64,000 bases of DNA from Bactericera cockerelli (GCA_024516035.1 CM044967.1:9985990-10049989), one strand, 5' to 3'; shown: positions 30,890-44,769, counted from the stretch's first letter. Notes: a model not told the origin generated them from the sequence alone. Numbers and translations are program-made.

Positions 30890-33800
30890 ATTCTTACTTG
30901 TTAGGTAAAGACAATTTTATTTAACTTTAATTTTATTTAATTGTAAATGGTTTCTTGCCGTTAATAAACAGGCCATTGTAGCATTACATTACATGTTTTA
31001 AAGGTCTTTTATCATGAACATCAAATAATTTCTCACTTATCTGTTTACTCATTTTAAGTTTACAGATTTTTTTAGGGAACTCCCAGCATGGCCTCTTTTT
31101 TCCCCATGATATTATTTTGGGGGATTTCCATGCTTCTTCCAAGATATCTCGTTGACTAAATTGGTGCTATAATTTTATACCTATGTTCCTCGGTAATTTG
31201 TGTTTAGAGTAGGTATCTTAGATTTTTTGAAGGGATGCGATATTAAACGTGCGATCTTATGTTGAAATCGAGACAGCAAGCCAGCCGAAGTAGCTCACAG
31301 CTCTTTTGGCTTTCCTGGCTCATGTTGAAGCTACCGACATAAACAGAATCTGACACAAAGATAAACCCCGTAAACTAAACTAACTTACTCCAAATCTTAC
31401 ACTGTAGGGTTTGTTTCTACTGCGAAGTGTAATAAAAATTAAAAATGCTCCTTTCGTGATTTCAGGGTCAATAAGGTAAATCTTGGTAAAAAAGGTTCTG
31501 TAATGCTAGAAATTTATGAACCACTAGCACGGGTCCGTTATGGTATACAATTTTGTTGTTTTCTTACAATGAAAATAAGGTTCATTTTGGTTTTGTTTGA
31601 TCTATGTCATAACAAAAGAGTATTATTTCACTGATTGTTCTAACCCTTCATGTTGCAAGTGCATTCACCTTAAGGTACCGTTGTTTAGTTTTGAGCCAGG
31701 CCGCTAGGATTGCGAGTGTAGACAAGGAATTGAACTCGAGGAATATGGTGTTCTTCCTCAGAGTGTATCTTTGACTGGATCGATTCATAATATTTAGAAC
31801 TGGAATGATTTTAAGTGATAACTTTTTCGTAACCGACGTTTTGAATTTGTCTTCCCGGTGTTTTATAATTTAATTTTCATTTATACAAACAAGGTAGTTT
31901 TCTTATTTTTTAATTGATTTATTTCGTTTTAATTTAAAAAATAATACCGACGTTTTTGAATTTGTGAAGTTGATTTAATTTTTTATCAGTTCTTATCAAA
32001 AGATTTTCTTTGGAACAAATTGTGCGTGTGTGTCACTGTGTTTATCTACTTGGTTTTGGATTACTATTTGTTTACCCACAGTGGGTATCCCTTTCACCAC
32101 ATGGATACGTAACTTAGCTGCCAAAGAAATGATAACAGCCTTTACAAAAAATTGGATACCTAATATGTAAATGTAAGTTTAATTTATTTATTGGTTATTG
32201 ACACTTTACATCTTCTCAACTCTATATTACTACTAGGCTATATTCTTATTATTATGTATCCCTTCATTGCATGTATCTAGAATACGTTTGGTTGTAACTG
32301 TGATAGCAAGAAGAAAGGCTTTCCGTTTACAGTTAAAATTAAATAAAAACATCTCCTTTGTCTAGTGAAGAAGAAGTCTTGTGTGCGTCAGAAGTAACAA
32401 TACAAACACCTACAGGCTAAACATTCGTATTCAAACATTTTTGAGGAAATTTGGTAGGTACCTACATGCAATTTATTATTCTACATACCTGCTGTACCTA
32501 CAGGTGTTCAAAAAATATCCGACAGCCAATCACGTAAGAACTATTTGAAATTCATATCAACGCAAAAACACGTACTAATACAAATTCAATAGAAAAACAT
32601 TTTCTTTAAAAGTCTCTTTAATGGTGTATTTTGAAAGTTGAATTACCGCAATGCTTATATTTAAGGTCCTGTTCAATGCGAATATCAAATTGAAACGAAG
32701 AAAAGTACCTACATAATGAAATAGCTCAAGTTTAAGATTTCAAAACTCCGATCCTGCTTAAAAGGAAAAGCTTTTCAAGATTGTATCAGGATTCAGGGTG
32801 TGCTTTCGGTTTGTTAGAAAATGATGAAAGTGGTGTTAATGTACGTGCAGTCGTTCATGGCTACTGGCTAGTCTTCTTTTCGTTTGCATTAAAGAAAAAG
32901 AGAAAAAAAAAAAAAAAAAATCAAAAAGATAAGTTTTACTGCGACAAAGGCCGCAGTTTCAATTGCATAATTATGCAGGGGTGCGTGCGTTTAACAATTA
33001 TCACATCAAAATGCATTGATAAACACACAAACAGCACTAATCAGCTGATTAGTACTGTTTAGAGATTTATCACGCTGTTTAATGTAATTGACAAGAGTAC
33101 CTACCTACAGTCGTCATAGGTTACGTCAGTTTTAATCCTAAATACCTTCATTTTTGCAATAACATAAAATGTACCCACTATGTAGGCAGAGCCACCCCTC
33201 AGGTGTAAAATAGGGTTATCCAAGTTGTTTCCCAATTTTCCTAGGCCAGTGGATAAATTTCTTGTTGGTAGGTAGCATACTAAAACGGTACGACATATTG
33301 AATAAAAAATCTGACCCTCTCTATATTTAAAGCCGAAACGTGACTTCGATTTGTCATACTAAAATATATAAAATTACTAGCAACAGTATCAGCATTTCTT
33401 CACATACTTAAAGCTGCTATAACAAAGTCAGCAATAGTTAAAAGTGAAAATTATATGTACATGTCCCCACCATTTGATATCAGAACTAACCTAGGTCAAG
33501 GATGAGATCGAGCAACACTCGGTAATTTTGTACATGCTCAGGAATCATAAATAACATCAAACAAGAAAATGTAGTAGGGGTTGAACTGAAAACTGAAACT
33601 AAGCGACAGAGGAGAGCTGCAGGAGACACAAACATGATATACTGCCGAAATCTGCGAGCAAAATCCAATGTTGAAAATGCTAAACCGTTCAACTCATGTT
33701 TTCGGACAACTGTGCCTTTTTGTTGACACTCATCCAGAACTCATCCAACATCTTGTGAAAGCCTTTGCCAAAGAATCTAAAAACTGAAATGTGGTCAATA

Positions 33801-35160
33801 GCCCAAATTGGAGGATAGATAAATGTGTATTTAAAATATGTTATAGAAATTTTCGTAGGTATTGCTGAGTATATCAAATGCATTTCGTTTGTCAATATTT
33901 ACCTATAACATAAAAGTGATTTATGCATTGCAATTTGAATATCATGTGACATCAAATACTTTTTCTAGTGATAATGAAATAGAAGAAGTTCAATCTTTGA
34001 ATGAAATATTCAGAAGAGCAATAAACAGAGGTACAGAACTAGAAAGGAGCAGGAACAGGCAGTAACATCTAGAAGAAAGTTCATTAACCTGGTCTTGGAA
34101 GTAGTATGTCTTCAGTTGGTGGTGGTATGAAGTATCTCTTCTCAATCTCATTCCTGCGTACATTCTTGACCCGAAGCTTAGAGGCAATGCTGTACTTCTG
34201 TTGAATATAAAACAAAATTCAACCTTCCGAAACAAGACATAAATAAAATTAATCTGACACGATGCACCCTTTTTGTGTGGAAAGAAAGACTTTTCACAAA
34301 TAATTCGTCCCGAAATGTTATCAGTTGAATTTCGAAAAAAAGTGACCGATTACAATACTTTCTATACCTAACAGGCTCACAGGTAATAGAAAGTAAACAC
34401 AATACTTTTCTTTCTATAGGATAAGGAAAGTAAAAAGTGAACTGTAGGATTATTCGTCATACAACATAGCCAGAAGAAGCAGTTTTTTAATCGACAAGCG
34501 TCGCCGTTGACTTGGGGGATAAGCAAGCGCGGGGATCAATGGGTTTAAGCTCAATAATTTCAGCTAACGGGAAAATTATTCAAATGTTTCCAAAAAAAAA
34601 TATTCAAATATTCGAAAATTATTCAAACATTTCAAGAACGACAGCAAATATTTCCTTTGACATATTTACATTTCTTGTTTTTCTCTCATCGTTTTACCAA
34701 CTGAGTCTGAGTTGAACATTCTGCTGAGTCGGGATTCCAACCTGATCTGGTGAGGTACCTGCTACAAAAAGAGTATTTTTGTTTTGTTTGTAATAATTTT
34801 AATAAATAACTAAATAAGTAATTTTACTCACGAACTGCCAGAGATCCTGTTCTTACAGATAACATGGAGAAGCTGAGTATTTTATTGACAACAAAGCAAC
34901 ATATTTTGCGAAATGGTATCTATTAAATAAGAAGTTGTACATATGTAGTATCTTTAATTATTAAAAATAAGGTAAATCAACAGTAATATTATGTTTCCCA
35001 TTCTATCATATAATAGATTATTAATAGTTTATTTGTCGACTGTCGGTTCGCGTTCGAGAAGGTGCCGGTCGAGATAGGGAGTCCCATTACGCTAACAATA
35101 ATAGCTTAATATAATGTTTTCTAAAGTTGGGTAATAATAGTATGTGTATGTGTACGAATT
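30890..35160. other. Long intergenic stretch without supported genes
   Basis: It holds an A run at 32902-32923, a fragment tttctttctataggataagg, aaagtaaaaag at 34407-34437 that matches the hairpin-bearing repeat ends, and scattered short frames (60-93 codons) with no family features. Nothing else was recognised. Confidence 0.45.
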
Positions 35161-35164
35161 TCTT

Positions 35165-35455
35165 TGTGGTGAAGCACAAGGCCTCTTCACAATTTTTGTG
35201 GGTAGCGCAGCATTACTAAGAGCCTCCTTTACATTTCGAATTATTCTATTACATTAATTTCTTTTTACTCTGGTAATGCCGCCACTGGTCGTTACTCATA
35301 CAAGTAACTACTCATTTTTCCTCACGAGGTATGAGTGGACCCCGAACATCCAAGTACAGAGCAGAAAAAATCCTCCCCCGCTGGGAATCGAACCCAGGTC
35401 ACTGTGTGTGCAATGCCTAGCGCGCTAACTCGCTCTGCCACAGTGACTACTGGGT
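35165..35455 (-). repeat. tRNA-headed SINE (family C), best copy, minus strand
   Basis: On the minus strand the head is gtcactgtggcagagcgagt, tagcgcgctaggcattgcac, then acctgggttcgattcccagc with a clear B box. The body is ggaggattttttctgctctg, tacttggatgttcggggtcc, actcatacctcgtgaggaaa, atgagtagttac, cgaccagtggcggcattacc, and a distal part gctgcgctacccac. The same body ends the Fer1 frame at 2590-2370. Confidence 0.8.
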
Positions 35456-35459
35456 AATA

Positions 35460-36400
35460 ATAGTATACCTACTAATAGCTGAACTCAAGAAAACTCTTTC
35501 ACGAGGATAAATATAGATTTCAATGGTTTTGGGTGCCGATCATAAAACCTACCACTAGTCTCCGTTAAGTCTTTGATAAAAAGATCTTGTAGGATTTAGT
35601 CCTCGTCCAATGAACCCGAGGATCAATGGAAGCTATAAAAAGAGCTCAATATTTTCTTCAAGAGTACATTCTCTTTATCTCTAGTCTGGGAATGTTGATT
35701 CTATTTTAAACCCGCCCGGGTCCGACAGTTAGTTGACCAGAGGATGGTAATAATAGTCCTCTTGAGGGTTGAGTAATAGGGATGATGAAACTAAAGGCAT
35801 AGAACCTTACGCTTCAATAGAAATTGTTTTGAACTTAACCTCAAGGATTTGTATGATGTAAACATGTAGGTAGAGTAACACGAAAATCCACAAATAAATT
35901 TGATTTTTATGGATTTCCGGTTTTTTCTTCTCCTTTTTTTCTTATTTTAGATAAATGGTGAAAACCCCCGAACATTTATTACAACGATTTTTCACTGACT
36001 CGAAGAAGAAGAAAAAAACCTCGATGTAATTTTATTTCTTTAATTAAAATATTTTTTAGGCTCAAGTCAGTTTGGGAAACGGCCTTTTATTTAAGCCATT
36101 AAAAACACTTGTCGGGCTAAACGCACTATTTCCCGTATTGCTGAGATTTTCTTAAAATAAATATTATGACCATCCTGGAACATTAAAACTAGAACATTGT
36201 ATCAATTTAATCATAGAAAATAAACTGTATTGTGTTCAAGATGGTTATTATTGCGGAATTACTACACGGTTGAAAAAAAGGTCTCAATTCTCATAATATT
36301 CCAAAAGTAATGCGAAAGCGGTTCCGGGGCACAATTACCTTTTCAAAAAAATCCAAAAAGCTACGTGAAAAATCTTGATTGCACATTGGAACAGCACATT
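35460..36400. other. Intergenic DNA, nothing recognised
   Basis: No repeats or coding features were recognised beyond short frames. Confidence 0.35.
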
Positions 36401-36404
36401 TTTA

Positions 36405-36558
36405 AACATTCTGTCAATCCTGGATAAGAGAACAGGAGAAATGCGAACAATTTCCAGGTCAAATTTCCTCTGTAGAAGGGAAAATAACATCTTCGTAAGA
36501 GAAAACTGGAGACAAATTTCTGTTACATTGAGTTTTCTTACATCCAGGTTTGACTATT
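36405..36558. mobile_element. Pogo-like MITE (family M2)
   Basis: It starts near ctgtcaatcctggataagag, aac and ends gagttttcttacatccaggt, ttgacta. The internal ctgtagaagggaaaataaca, tc matches other copies. Diverged. Confidence 0.65.
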
Positions 36559-36559
36559 C

Positions 36560-37665
36560 TCATAAAATTCTTAAAAGCTTCGTGAAAAATCTAGATTACA
36601 CATTGGAGCTGTACACATTTAGTAGGCGTCTACCAGTTGAATATCGGGCAAAATTTACTCCCAACTAACAGACTAGTACTGTAACCTTTCAATGAAGCAT
36701 AGCTCAAACAAATTTTACATCAAATTATCGACCTGTTATACACCCCTTTCTTTCCTAATTGCGAAACCGTTAGGATCCCTTCACCCAAAGCGTTGTCGAG
36801 AAAAGATAAGGAAACACAAGAAACAAAGCAACATGTTGTATCCAAATAAGTGGAATCTGCTCAATACAACAGCTGCCACCCACTGGTTGTTGTTCTTATT
36901 TTTACTTTCATTATCATTCCTAGACCTAACGGGATAACCTCTACGAATTAGACGGAAAAAATAACAATAAAGGGATCCCGCAATACCAAACGGTACCTAT
37001 CTTCCTGGATCATGTGCCCTTTTCAAATCCTTTTCAACGGAGCGTTTACCTTCGTTCCTGAAATCTTTACAAACAAAGGTCTGAGATTTTATAATGAGAG
37101 GTTGGGATAATAGCAGACACCTGTCCTGTCCCTTTCGTTAGATTAGATGATATATTACTGTTATTCCTGTTATCTTGTGCCAAAGGGTCTTTTATCGAAG
37201 GCTTCTTTTTGTTGTATTTTAACTGGGCTGACTACTTTGTCAGCAGCTTTGTTTCTACTGTGTAGCTCCTGCTGTAATGTACAACTAGTCAATAAAAATC
37301 CTTTTTCAATTCTATGCAATTTGTTAAGCAACATCTTCAATAGGTAACTTTTTTGGGACATTCATGATACTCAATTGAACAGGTAAATAATTTTATAGAT
37401 AAGGTGCAAGCATGTTAATTCGTTTAATTGTTCAAATATTGGGACAGACCCATCGTCTTTTATTAGACTTTTCTTCATTTGTTTTTTGCGAAGGACAAGT
37501 TTTTGTAGTTGCAAATAATGTATTACATCATCAGGTGTCAATGACTTGAGTGGGTCACCTCCCTAAGTTTGTGTTGATAGACTAGGCATTCGATCAAAAT
37601 TAGTACAAGATGGATGGTTATCAACTCTTTTTCTACGAGCGTATCAAGATCAAGAGTTAGATATT
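36560..37665. other. Intergenic DNA, nothing recognised
   Basis: The word tcgtgaaaaatct, ag-attacacattgga occurs twice (36363-36391 and 36579-36607), flanking the M2 copy, perhaps as a local duplication. No gene. Confidence 0.4.
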
Positions 37666-37667
37666 GA

Positions 37668-37838
37668 CATCGAGTTCTGGTAACCCAGAGCTCGCGGGTT
37701 CGAAACCCAGTTGGGACATGACAAGTTATCCTCCCATTTGACCACATAATAATAACTATAAAAAATCGTGCTTACTGCTGGAGTATTGGGACTCATAGTT
37801 CCTGTCAGGCAGCATAAATAAGGCGATATTATGTTTCC
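37668..37838 (+). repeat. SINE family A
   Basis: The B-box region is ctcgcgggttcgaaacccag. The body is ttgggacatgacaagttatc, ctcccatttgaccacataat, cttactgctggagtattggg, actcatagttcctgtcaggc and the tail agcataaataaggcgatatt. Confidence 0.85.
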
Positions 37839-38374
37839 TCCTAAGAGCATAATTATAAAGAGTTTAGATATTGATATCGAACACAAGTGAAAATATAAAG
37901 GTGAGAACCTTTATATTTTCACTGACTGAAATAATCAATAGGAAACAATGTTATATACGATAAGAAGAAGTATTTGGCATAATGGGACTTCCTGTCTGCG
38001 ACATAGATAGCAAATAGCTATGTCTATACAATTTCTACACACCAGGCAAAGTTCTGTTTCCATGCCGACCAATTGGTTTGCACTGAAAGTGAAAGCCACA
38101 ATGATCGGTTCCGTATAAGTCTAGTCCTGCTTGTTGAGTTTCCGTGCGGAAGGTGACTCGATCAGAACGGTATCGACTCATCAGAGTCATCACATCGAAC
38201 AAGTTTTTATTTTATCCGTGTCCGTGAGATAGGTATTGATACCTAAATCACGGTGGTGAGAGGATTATATGAACGCCCAGATCCAATGTCTAGGCAGAGT
38301 CATCACATCGAACAAGTCATTGCACCACACTTGACCGAAACCTTCTGTACGTTGGAAAATATAAACGTCGTTCC

Positions 38375-38760
38375 TATATTAAGCCGACCTCACCCAGCCT
38401 GGGTTGAGTCGTGAATAGAACAATAACAATATCGCCTTATTTATACTACCCGATTAGGACTATTATGTCCCATTATTCCAGCAGTAAGACCAAGACAATA
38501 CGTCTTTATGTGGTAAAAATCGCAAATGGGAGGAAAACTTGTCATTTCCCGGCTGGGTTTCGATCCCTTGACCTCTAGATTCACAGAGTTCCGCCTTTAC
38601 CACTGAGCTACCGGGAAATGAGTCGTGAATAGAATGATGCTGAGGTTTTAGCCCTTAGCATCATGAGGGTTTAAACCTAGCTGATCACCCGCCAAATCCT
38701 AACCGTGCTCAAACTTGCTCAACTTCAGCGATAATATCTATAAGAAAATGAACTGGGCCT
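38375..38760 (-). repeat. 5S rRNA-derived SINE, minus strand, split by SINE A
   Basis: The right part (38635-38755) holds the 5S-like head: tagctgatcacccgccaaat, cctaaccgtgctcaaacttg, ctcaacttcagcgata on the plus strand. The left part (38375-38420) holds cgacctcacccagcctgggt. A family A SINE sits between them. Confidence 0.8.
38421..38619 (-). repeat. SINE family A, full length, with 15-bp target duplication
   Basis: A perfect direct repeat, gagtcgtgaatagaa, flanks it at 38406-38420 and 38620-38634. On the minus strand the element runs from atttcccggtagctcagtgg through ggtcaagggatcgaaaccca (B box) to a tail aaggcgatattgttattg. This gives a length of about 199 bp and shows insertion by LINE-type target-primed reverse transcription. 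Confidence 0.93.
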
Positions 38761-39417
38761 CCTTTCAGAAAGCACTCTCACTCTCAAAATACCCTAATCT
38801 CTCTTTAAACCGTCAAATTAATCAGAAAATAGTAAACATCAAAATCTAATTCTAAAAGAAATTCAGGGGGTGCGTTATTTGAACGAAATTTGACAGTTAA
38901 AAGGGAGATTTGTGGATTTTGAGAGTGAGAATGTTTTCTGACTCTCAAATTAGATACAAAAAAAATAATATAATAGGTATAAGTAGTCAAAAGCTAATTC
39001 TAAAATGCACTCGAGACAGTGAATTCAAAACAAATGAAAATTGAAAATGATTTTAAAACCGTCACAAGACCCTGCAGATATCGCGAACAATTCTCTTTTC
39101 TTGACTGATCCGATGATCGCGCCGCATCGACCCCATATACACGACCGCATGATGTATGCCATAGCGCCGCGGGCAATTTTACCGTTATCTACCGCGCGGT
39201 CATTCACCTAACGACCTTGCTAGCTAGTGCTGGCTTAGTGGTTTCAGCAGCGACACTGAACTTGAGGACAGTAAACTTGTGAGCCGCCCCATGCATAATA
39301 GCCAGGTTCGTAGCCAGAGCAACTTTTGTAACTTTTTTTTCATCTTGCAACTTTTGCTACACATAATTTTTTTGACCATTATTTTTATTATTATCTTATG
39401 AAACCTAAAAGTTCAAG

Positions 39418-39545
39418 GGCCGAATTATAAAGCAGGATCAGATTTAATCCAAGTGGACACTATCACTATCCCTTAACTCGGGCTTTAGTGCAGACTTGAG
39501 GGCGTTTTCTGGCTTGGCTTACATTTAATCTAACTAACTAAGCGT
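39418..39545. mobile_element. MITE family M1, right end lost
   Basis: It starts agggccgaattataaagcag, gatcagatttaatccaagtg and has gacttgagggcgttttctgg. The CCAATCA core is deleted. Confidence 0.6.
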
Positions 39546-39710
39546 TACTTTGTATACCCATAGTAAAACTGATTTTACTCCAGGTAAAAAAATTGAGGTT
39601 TTTCCCCCACGAATAGACACGACCGAATTTAATCAAAGCTTCCACAATGTACGGTCGTAGGTACTAACCAAAAGTAGATATTGTTACTTCGCCACACAAA
39701 ACGCATCTTA

Positions 39711-39856
39711 AGGGCCAAATTATAAAACAGGAAAACATAAGCCAGATCATCCCTCAGGTCGGACAATTTAGTGCATTGTGATTAGTTGAAACTCCGATTT
39801 GGGGGACAGCTGTCTGGCTTTCCTTCGTTGTAATCCTGTATGATAATTCGGCCCTT
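39711..39856. mobile_element. MITE family M1
   Basis: Left end agggccaaattataaaacag; right end cctgtatgataattcggccc. Core gtgcattgtgattagttgaa, actccgatttgggggac. Confidence 0.8.
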
Positions 39857-40706
39857 ATTCTCTTTTATATAAAGTAGGTACTCAAAGAAAATGGCTGGTC
39901 CTTTGTATTCGAGTTATGAAGTTTCGTAGGTATGGCATTTTGCATAATTCAGTATCAAGTTTTCAGGAGTGAAAGTACGTCGGTTACGTTAAATTTGACC
40001 AAGTAAGGGTAAGTTGCATTCTAAGCTCTCTTTATCAACCGATTCAAAAGCAAAAAATACACCTTCTAATCTAACCCATCTGTCGTTAAGCTTACTAGAA
40101 ATCATGAATACGCAATATTTCAAGAAAAACCAAACAAGACTGGCTCAGTGTAAGTGAAACTGTAAACATAGTAAATAATAATATGATCACAAAATCAACC
40201 AGGAAATATACACAACACGGAGGAAGAAGTGTATAAAAAACGCGAAGTTATACCTACCATATTATTATTATTACTATCATCATCATTAGTCCCGCCTTGT
40301 GACCGAACGCTCCCAATTCAGTCGAGTTGGTAGATAGACTGCTTGCGTCGCGGAGTGACCCAATGAACTTCTGTACTTGCGATCCACATGCTGGAGATTT
40401 CTTTTCAATGATTTGTAAAGAGGAGAAGTTGTGCTGACTGAAGGAAGGGGGTGCCAGGCAAACACTTCTTAGAATTTTCATTGTTATTTATACGTTACCT
40501 GCGATCAAGTTATACTGGATGGCAAGGATGGCAGGCATGTTGTCATTAAGTGTGTTTAGTAAACAAATTGTTTGTTGTAGTGGCAAGAAATTGGAGCAAG
40601 TTTTGTTTACAGTAGGCAGTAGATTATTTACAAACAATTTGAAGTGATGGTGTGGGATTAATAGTAATGAGACTGATGATTATCTGTTCGTTGTAAATTA
40701 AAAATA

Positions 40707-40858
40707 TTCAGTGAAACCTGAATATAAGAGAACTTATGAGACCGGGGCTTTTTCTCTTAAAATAGCTAGAGATCTCTTGTTAAGAGGTTATTTTCCCTTG
40801 AATAGAGGTAAGTTGGACCTGGGAATTGTTCTCTTATATCCAGGTTCGACACTGTATA
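40707..40858. mobile_element. Pogo-like MITE (family M2)
   Basis: Left end cagtgaaacctgaatataag, agaac. Right end gttctcttatatccaggttc, gacactgta. Internal gaggttattttcccttgaat. Confidence 0.85.
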
Positions 40859-40859
40859 C

Positions 40860-42300
40860 CGATGTCAGTGACACTATTGTTAATGCAACGGGCTCGAAAA
40901 TTTTCACTCTCCGCTTCAACTAACAAATCATCGGTCAATCAGTCCGTCAAAACAGAAAAATCAAAACACTCTCACCCCGTAGCAGTAAGGTGTGTGGCGT
41001 AGAAACGGAGGGACCCGACCAAAAATGAAAGTCTTTTCTACTCTCCAAATTTATTTCGAAAAAATTATCTCCGGAGAATTCTAAATTGCACACAGCCACC
41101 AACCTACCGGTCAATGGCCAACTTAGTTTCCTGTAGCCGCGGGGCACCAAATCCTGATCTACTGCATTTCAAGGGGAAACAAACATTTCTTCTTGAAAGT
41201 AAATCTGAACTGTTCATATTATTCTTTTTTGTTTCACTTTTTCTCCGGGTGTATTTTGAAAATTAATAACTGAATTCACATTTTTAAAAAAAATTTCTCC
41301 AATTTTATTAATATTTATTTTTTTATTTTAATTCATGAACAAAAATCTATCCTCCTTTGTCAGATGAAAATCTTGTGAAGGTGATAAAAACAACGAAATT
41401 TTCTTATAGACCTAGCCAACATTTTTTAAAAAAATAGACCTACCGTAATTAAGCGTACAGACTACAATTACTACATAGTCAACACCATGAAATGACATAA
41501 AATAAATATACTTGATCAAAGGAGCTCTTTTAAAATTTAAAAACTATCTATTTCTTGATCCATATATTAGTTTGGTAATATCATACATACATACCTAGAG
41601 GGTAAATGAGAGATACGTATATATGAAGAAGCTGATTACTTTAAGTGTATTAAAATAAGAAACACAATAAAGTTTCGGAAGTACATACTTTCCAAACCTT
41701 TTACTACAACCATTTTTTAGACAAGAATGATACGCTACTAACTCTCTGTAACATTCAGAAATTCTGTAACATACGAGTATTTTGTTAAAAAATTAGGTAC
41801 CTAAAACTACATACATATCTACTTCGGTTTAGGACTTTTCCAGCCATCAAACTTTTCCAATCTGAATTGGTTCAGGGTTGGTTTTTTTTCCCTACAAAAT
41901 GATTATTTTAACACACTACTGCATGAAATCGCTGTATAAAAAATGAGAAAAAATATTAAATCGGAATCTCTCCTAGCAAACTATTTTCAGTTAAGGGTGG
42001 AGATCGAAATTTTTATTTCAATAATTTAGTACAAAATAATTATTTGATTCTCCAAAGAAGAATTTTTTTTCCGAGCAACTAAAATCCTGCTCTTCTTAAT
42101 TAATCACGCATGCATGGGAGCACAAGGTTGCTTTTATGTTCATCAATAAACAAGAACACTTTACTGCCAAAAACCTATCGACTACTGAAAAATACAAAAG
42201 ACGTCATTATAATATGGGAAGCAAATAAACATAGCAGTCTAAAGTTGACAGAGAACGAGATTTTCCAATACATTAAGAGATAGAAAAAGTTTTTTCCAAC
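40860..42300. other. Intergenic DNA, nothing recognised
   Basis: AT-rich and unstructured as far as I can see. Confidence 0.35.
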
Positions 42301-42309
42301 GCTAATGTC

Positions 42310-42528
42310 AAGTACCAGCGCGCATGCGACGGAGTGCATTTCTCAATTTTATTTCTTTTACCGAAACAACTGCATATTGCAACTGCACTCTTTAGAAAAT
42401 TCCGTAGACTTGTGAAGTATTCAAATTGCAATAGGTCAGTTTTTGAATTGAATTTCTTTTCAAATTGGTATTTTGTTTCTTAGTCAGAAATAGTAGGAGT
42501 GAGTTACATGGTTATCGCCTCCAGAAAT
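42310..42528 (+). promoter_or_regulatory. Candidate promoter and non-coding first exon of Blimp-1
   Basis: A local GC-rich patch, agcgcgcatgcgacgg (42316-42331), contains the core of an NRF1/EWG-type palindrome (GCGCATGCG). About 200 bases on, ccagaaat is followed by a textbook donor, gtaagtg, at 42529. The next usable acceptor on this strand that leads into Blimp-1 is at 48387. Spliced, the transcript would carry a short upstream frame (ATG 42508, stop in the 48388 exon). Position and splice signals only; there is no transcript evidence. Confidence 0.25.
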
Positions 42529-42529
42529 G

Positions 42530-44765
42530 TAAGTGTTTTATTTCTGTTGTTACGATTTTGTATAACTTTCATTTTTCAAAGAAAATTCATTTTCTCAAAC
42601 AAAACAGTTTAAAGTGAATTTGTGTTGCATGTCTGTTCGAATTCGTAGGTTCTAAACGGATAATAGTTAGAACTGTTAAACAATCGTTGAGGAAATGAAA
42701 GATTTGGCTATGCTCATTTTATCATGAAATAGTTTTCTCAATACCTGCACTCTAGCAACTCTCGGTAATTGTTAGGAACAGAAATTGGGTATTGGGTGAG
42801 TGCCCTTGAAAATTGAATTCAGATTGCATGCACATTGTTCCGGTATTTTATGCATTTAAGACTCACGCTAAGAATTTAGCAGATGTTTTCTAAGATTAGT
42901 TAAATATGATGAGTTTGATAAGTATAACAAAACTTTACTAACACCCGAACAGTCAATGCATTTTATCTTAGATAATCACTTGATACACGCGCTACAAGAG
43001 ATTCGATATAATAAATATTATTCGCTCAGTAGTTATTCATAAAGTGAGTATTCTTTTTGGACCTAAAATTGTAAGCATAAAATAAACAAAATCAGCAACA
43101 TTTTGTCTTTATATTTCACCACCACACACTTAATTCAATGCGACCTCGAAATCATATTTGCCGAGAGATTTCCGGATGAAATTCTAAACATTATTATAAT
43201 GCAAAGTATCCCTAGTAAAGATTTAATTTCAAAGGCTTATTTTTAATAATTGACTCACAGTAACTTTATCCTTATGTATCTCCAGTCTGTCTTTCATCCG
43301 TCACAACTTTTGATCGACTCAACAACAACACAAGTCTTAACAAATCTATCACATTTGAATATTGACCCACACAGAAGAAACCCGTTGAATTATGTCTAGG
43401 ATGAATATGACAAGAACATAAAAAAAATATCTGGGAATTATATAGAAAAACATGAATAACAGAAAAGAAGAACAACATCTGGTCGAGAGAGCAGAAGGAG
43501 AAGAGAAGGGAGGATGGAGAGGAAAGGGAGGATTGAGGAGGGAAGGGAGGACTGAGGAGGAAACGGAAGATTGCAACATGAAGGATGGCCTCAAAATATG
43601 AAGGAATTAGGTCAAAGGAGCTTTAGTGGAATTCTGTGAGCATTCAATTTGCAAACAGAGCGCTTTGCCATTCAATATTTCATCTTAATCAGCTTTCTTA
43701 ATTTGAGCTTGTACTTTGTTTAATGAATATTATGTTACTTGTATGTGTTCGGAAAAATACTTAATACCAACCAATACGACAGTAAACAATGTGATAATTT
43801 ATAGGTGTTTTTTTTTTAGTTTTATAGGTTTTTACTTTCTTTCTATTGCCAGGCATGGAAAATTTCTTTTAATTTTTAATTAAATTTATGTTTTTTTGTT
43901 TATTTGGCTAGCAGTTTCTTTTGGGAGTTCAAATTTCAAACATTTTATAGTCACGAGACTAGTTCATCATTACAACACCAGCTCACAGTGATCAGTTGAT
44001 CACTATCCTAAGATGCTGAAACATTGTATATAAAAATGAAATCAAGAAGATAGCTGGAAACATTATCATCAATGAGAAGGAGAGATTACTTAAAAAGGGA
44101 AAATTTGGCAACCAAAGTTATCTAGAAGATTGAAGGAGATACTCGAAATAATGTTTACCCAAGGGTTCCTGCAAGTATGTTTTTCTTAAAAAGGGGTGGT
44201 TTTTAGTGGATAAAAATACCACACTACAGTTTTTCAAAGACCTCAAGTGTCTTTGAAAGATTTTTTCCTTTAAAAAGAAGGACAAAAATAATAACATTAA
44301 TCATGCTTTTATCATCATTCTAATAACCGTTATCATTAAACTGACCGTTATCATTATGAGGAACAGATTCGCACGAGGAGCCCCTCCCAAGGAACGATGA
44401 GTATCATCCTCATCACAGGTACCTAACACTCGTGGACTGATAACAGTCCAAATCGTTGCACATTGACGCATACATACTTTACATAGGCTCTTCCAACAAT
44501 CACAATGCCACGTGCCCCGCTAAATTTACGAATAATCATTTTATCAGAGATTAGGAATAGTATGCGTGGTTGCCGTTGTTTGACATAGCACTTATCAGGG
44601 AAACCTGCAATTAATGGTTGGCAATGAACACTGGCCCTTATACCCCCACAGTAGTATGGACAACTATCTTAGAAGGTAAAAAAATCCACAAAATAAAGTT
44701 CCTCCTTATGAAAATTACAAGAAGAGAATGCCCCTTGATCAGGTTTTGTTTATTATTTATAAAGT
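42530..44765. other. Intergenic or intronic DNA, with a purine-rich tract
   Basis: The only clear structure is at 43488-43570: an almost pure purine run on the plus strand with repeats of gaggagggaagggagga. Such tracts can form triplex DNA; function unknown. No gene. Confidence 0.45.
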
Positions 44766-44769
44766 TAAT

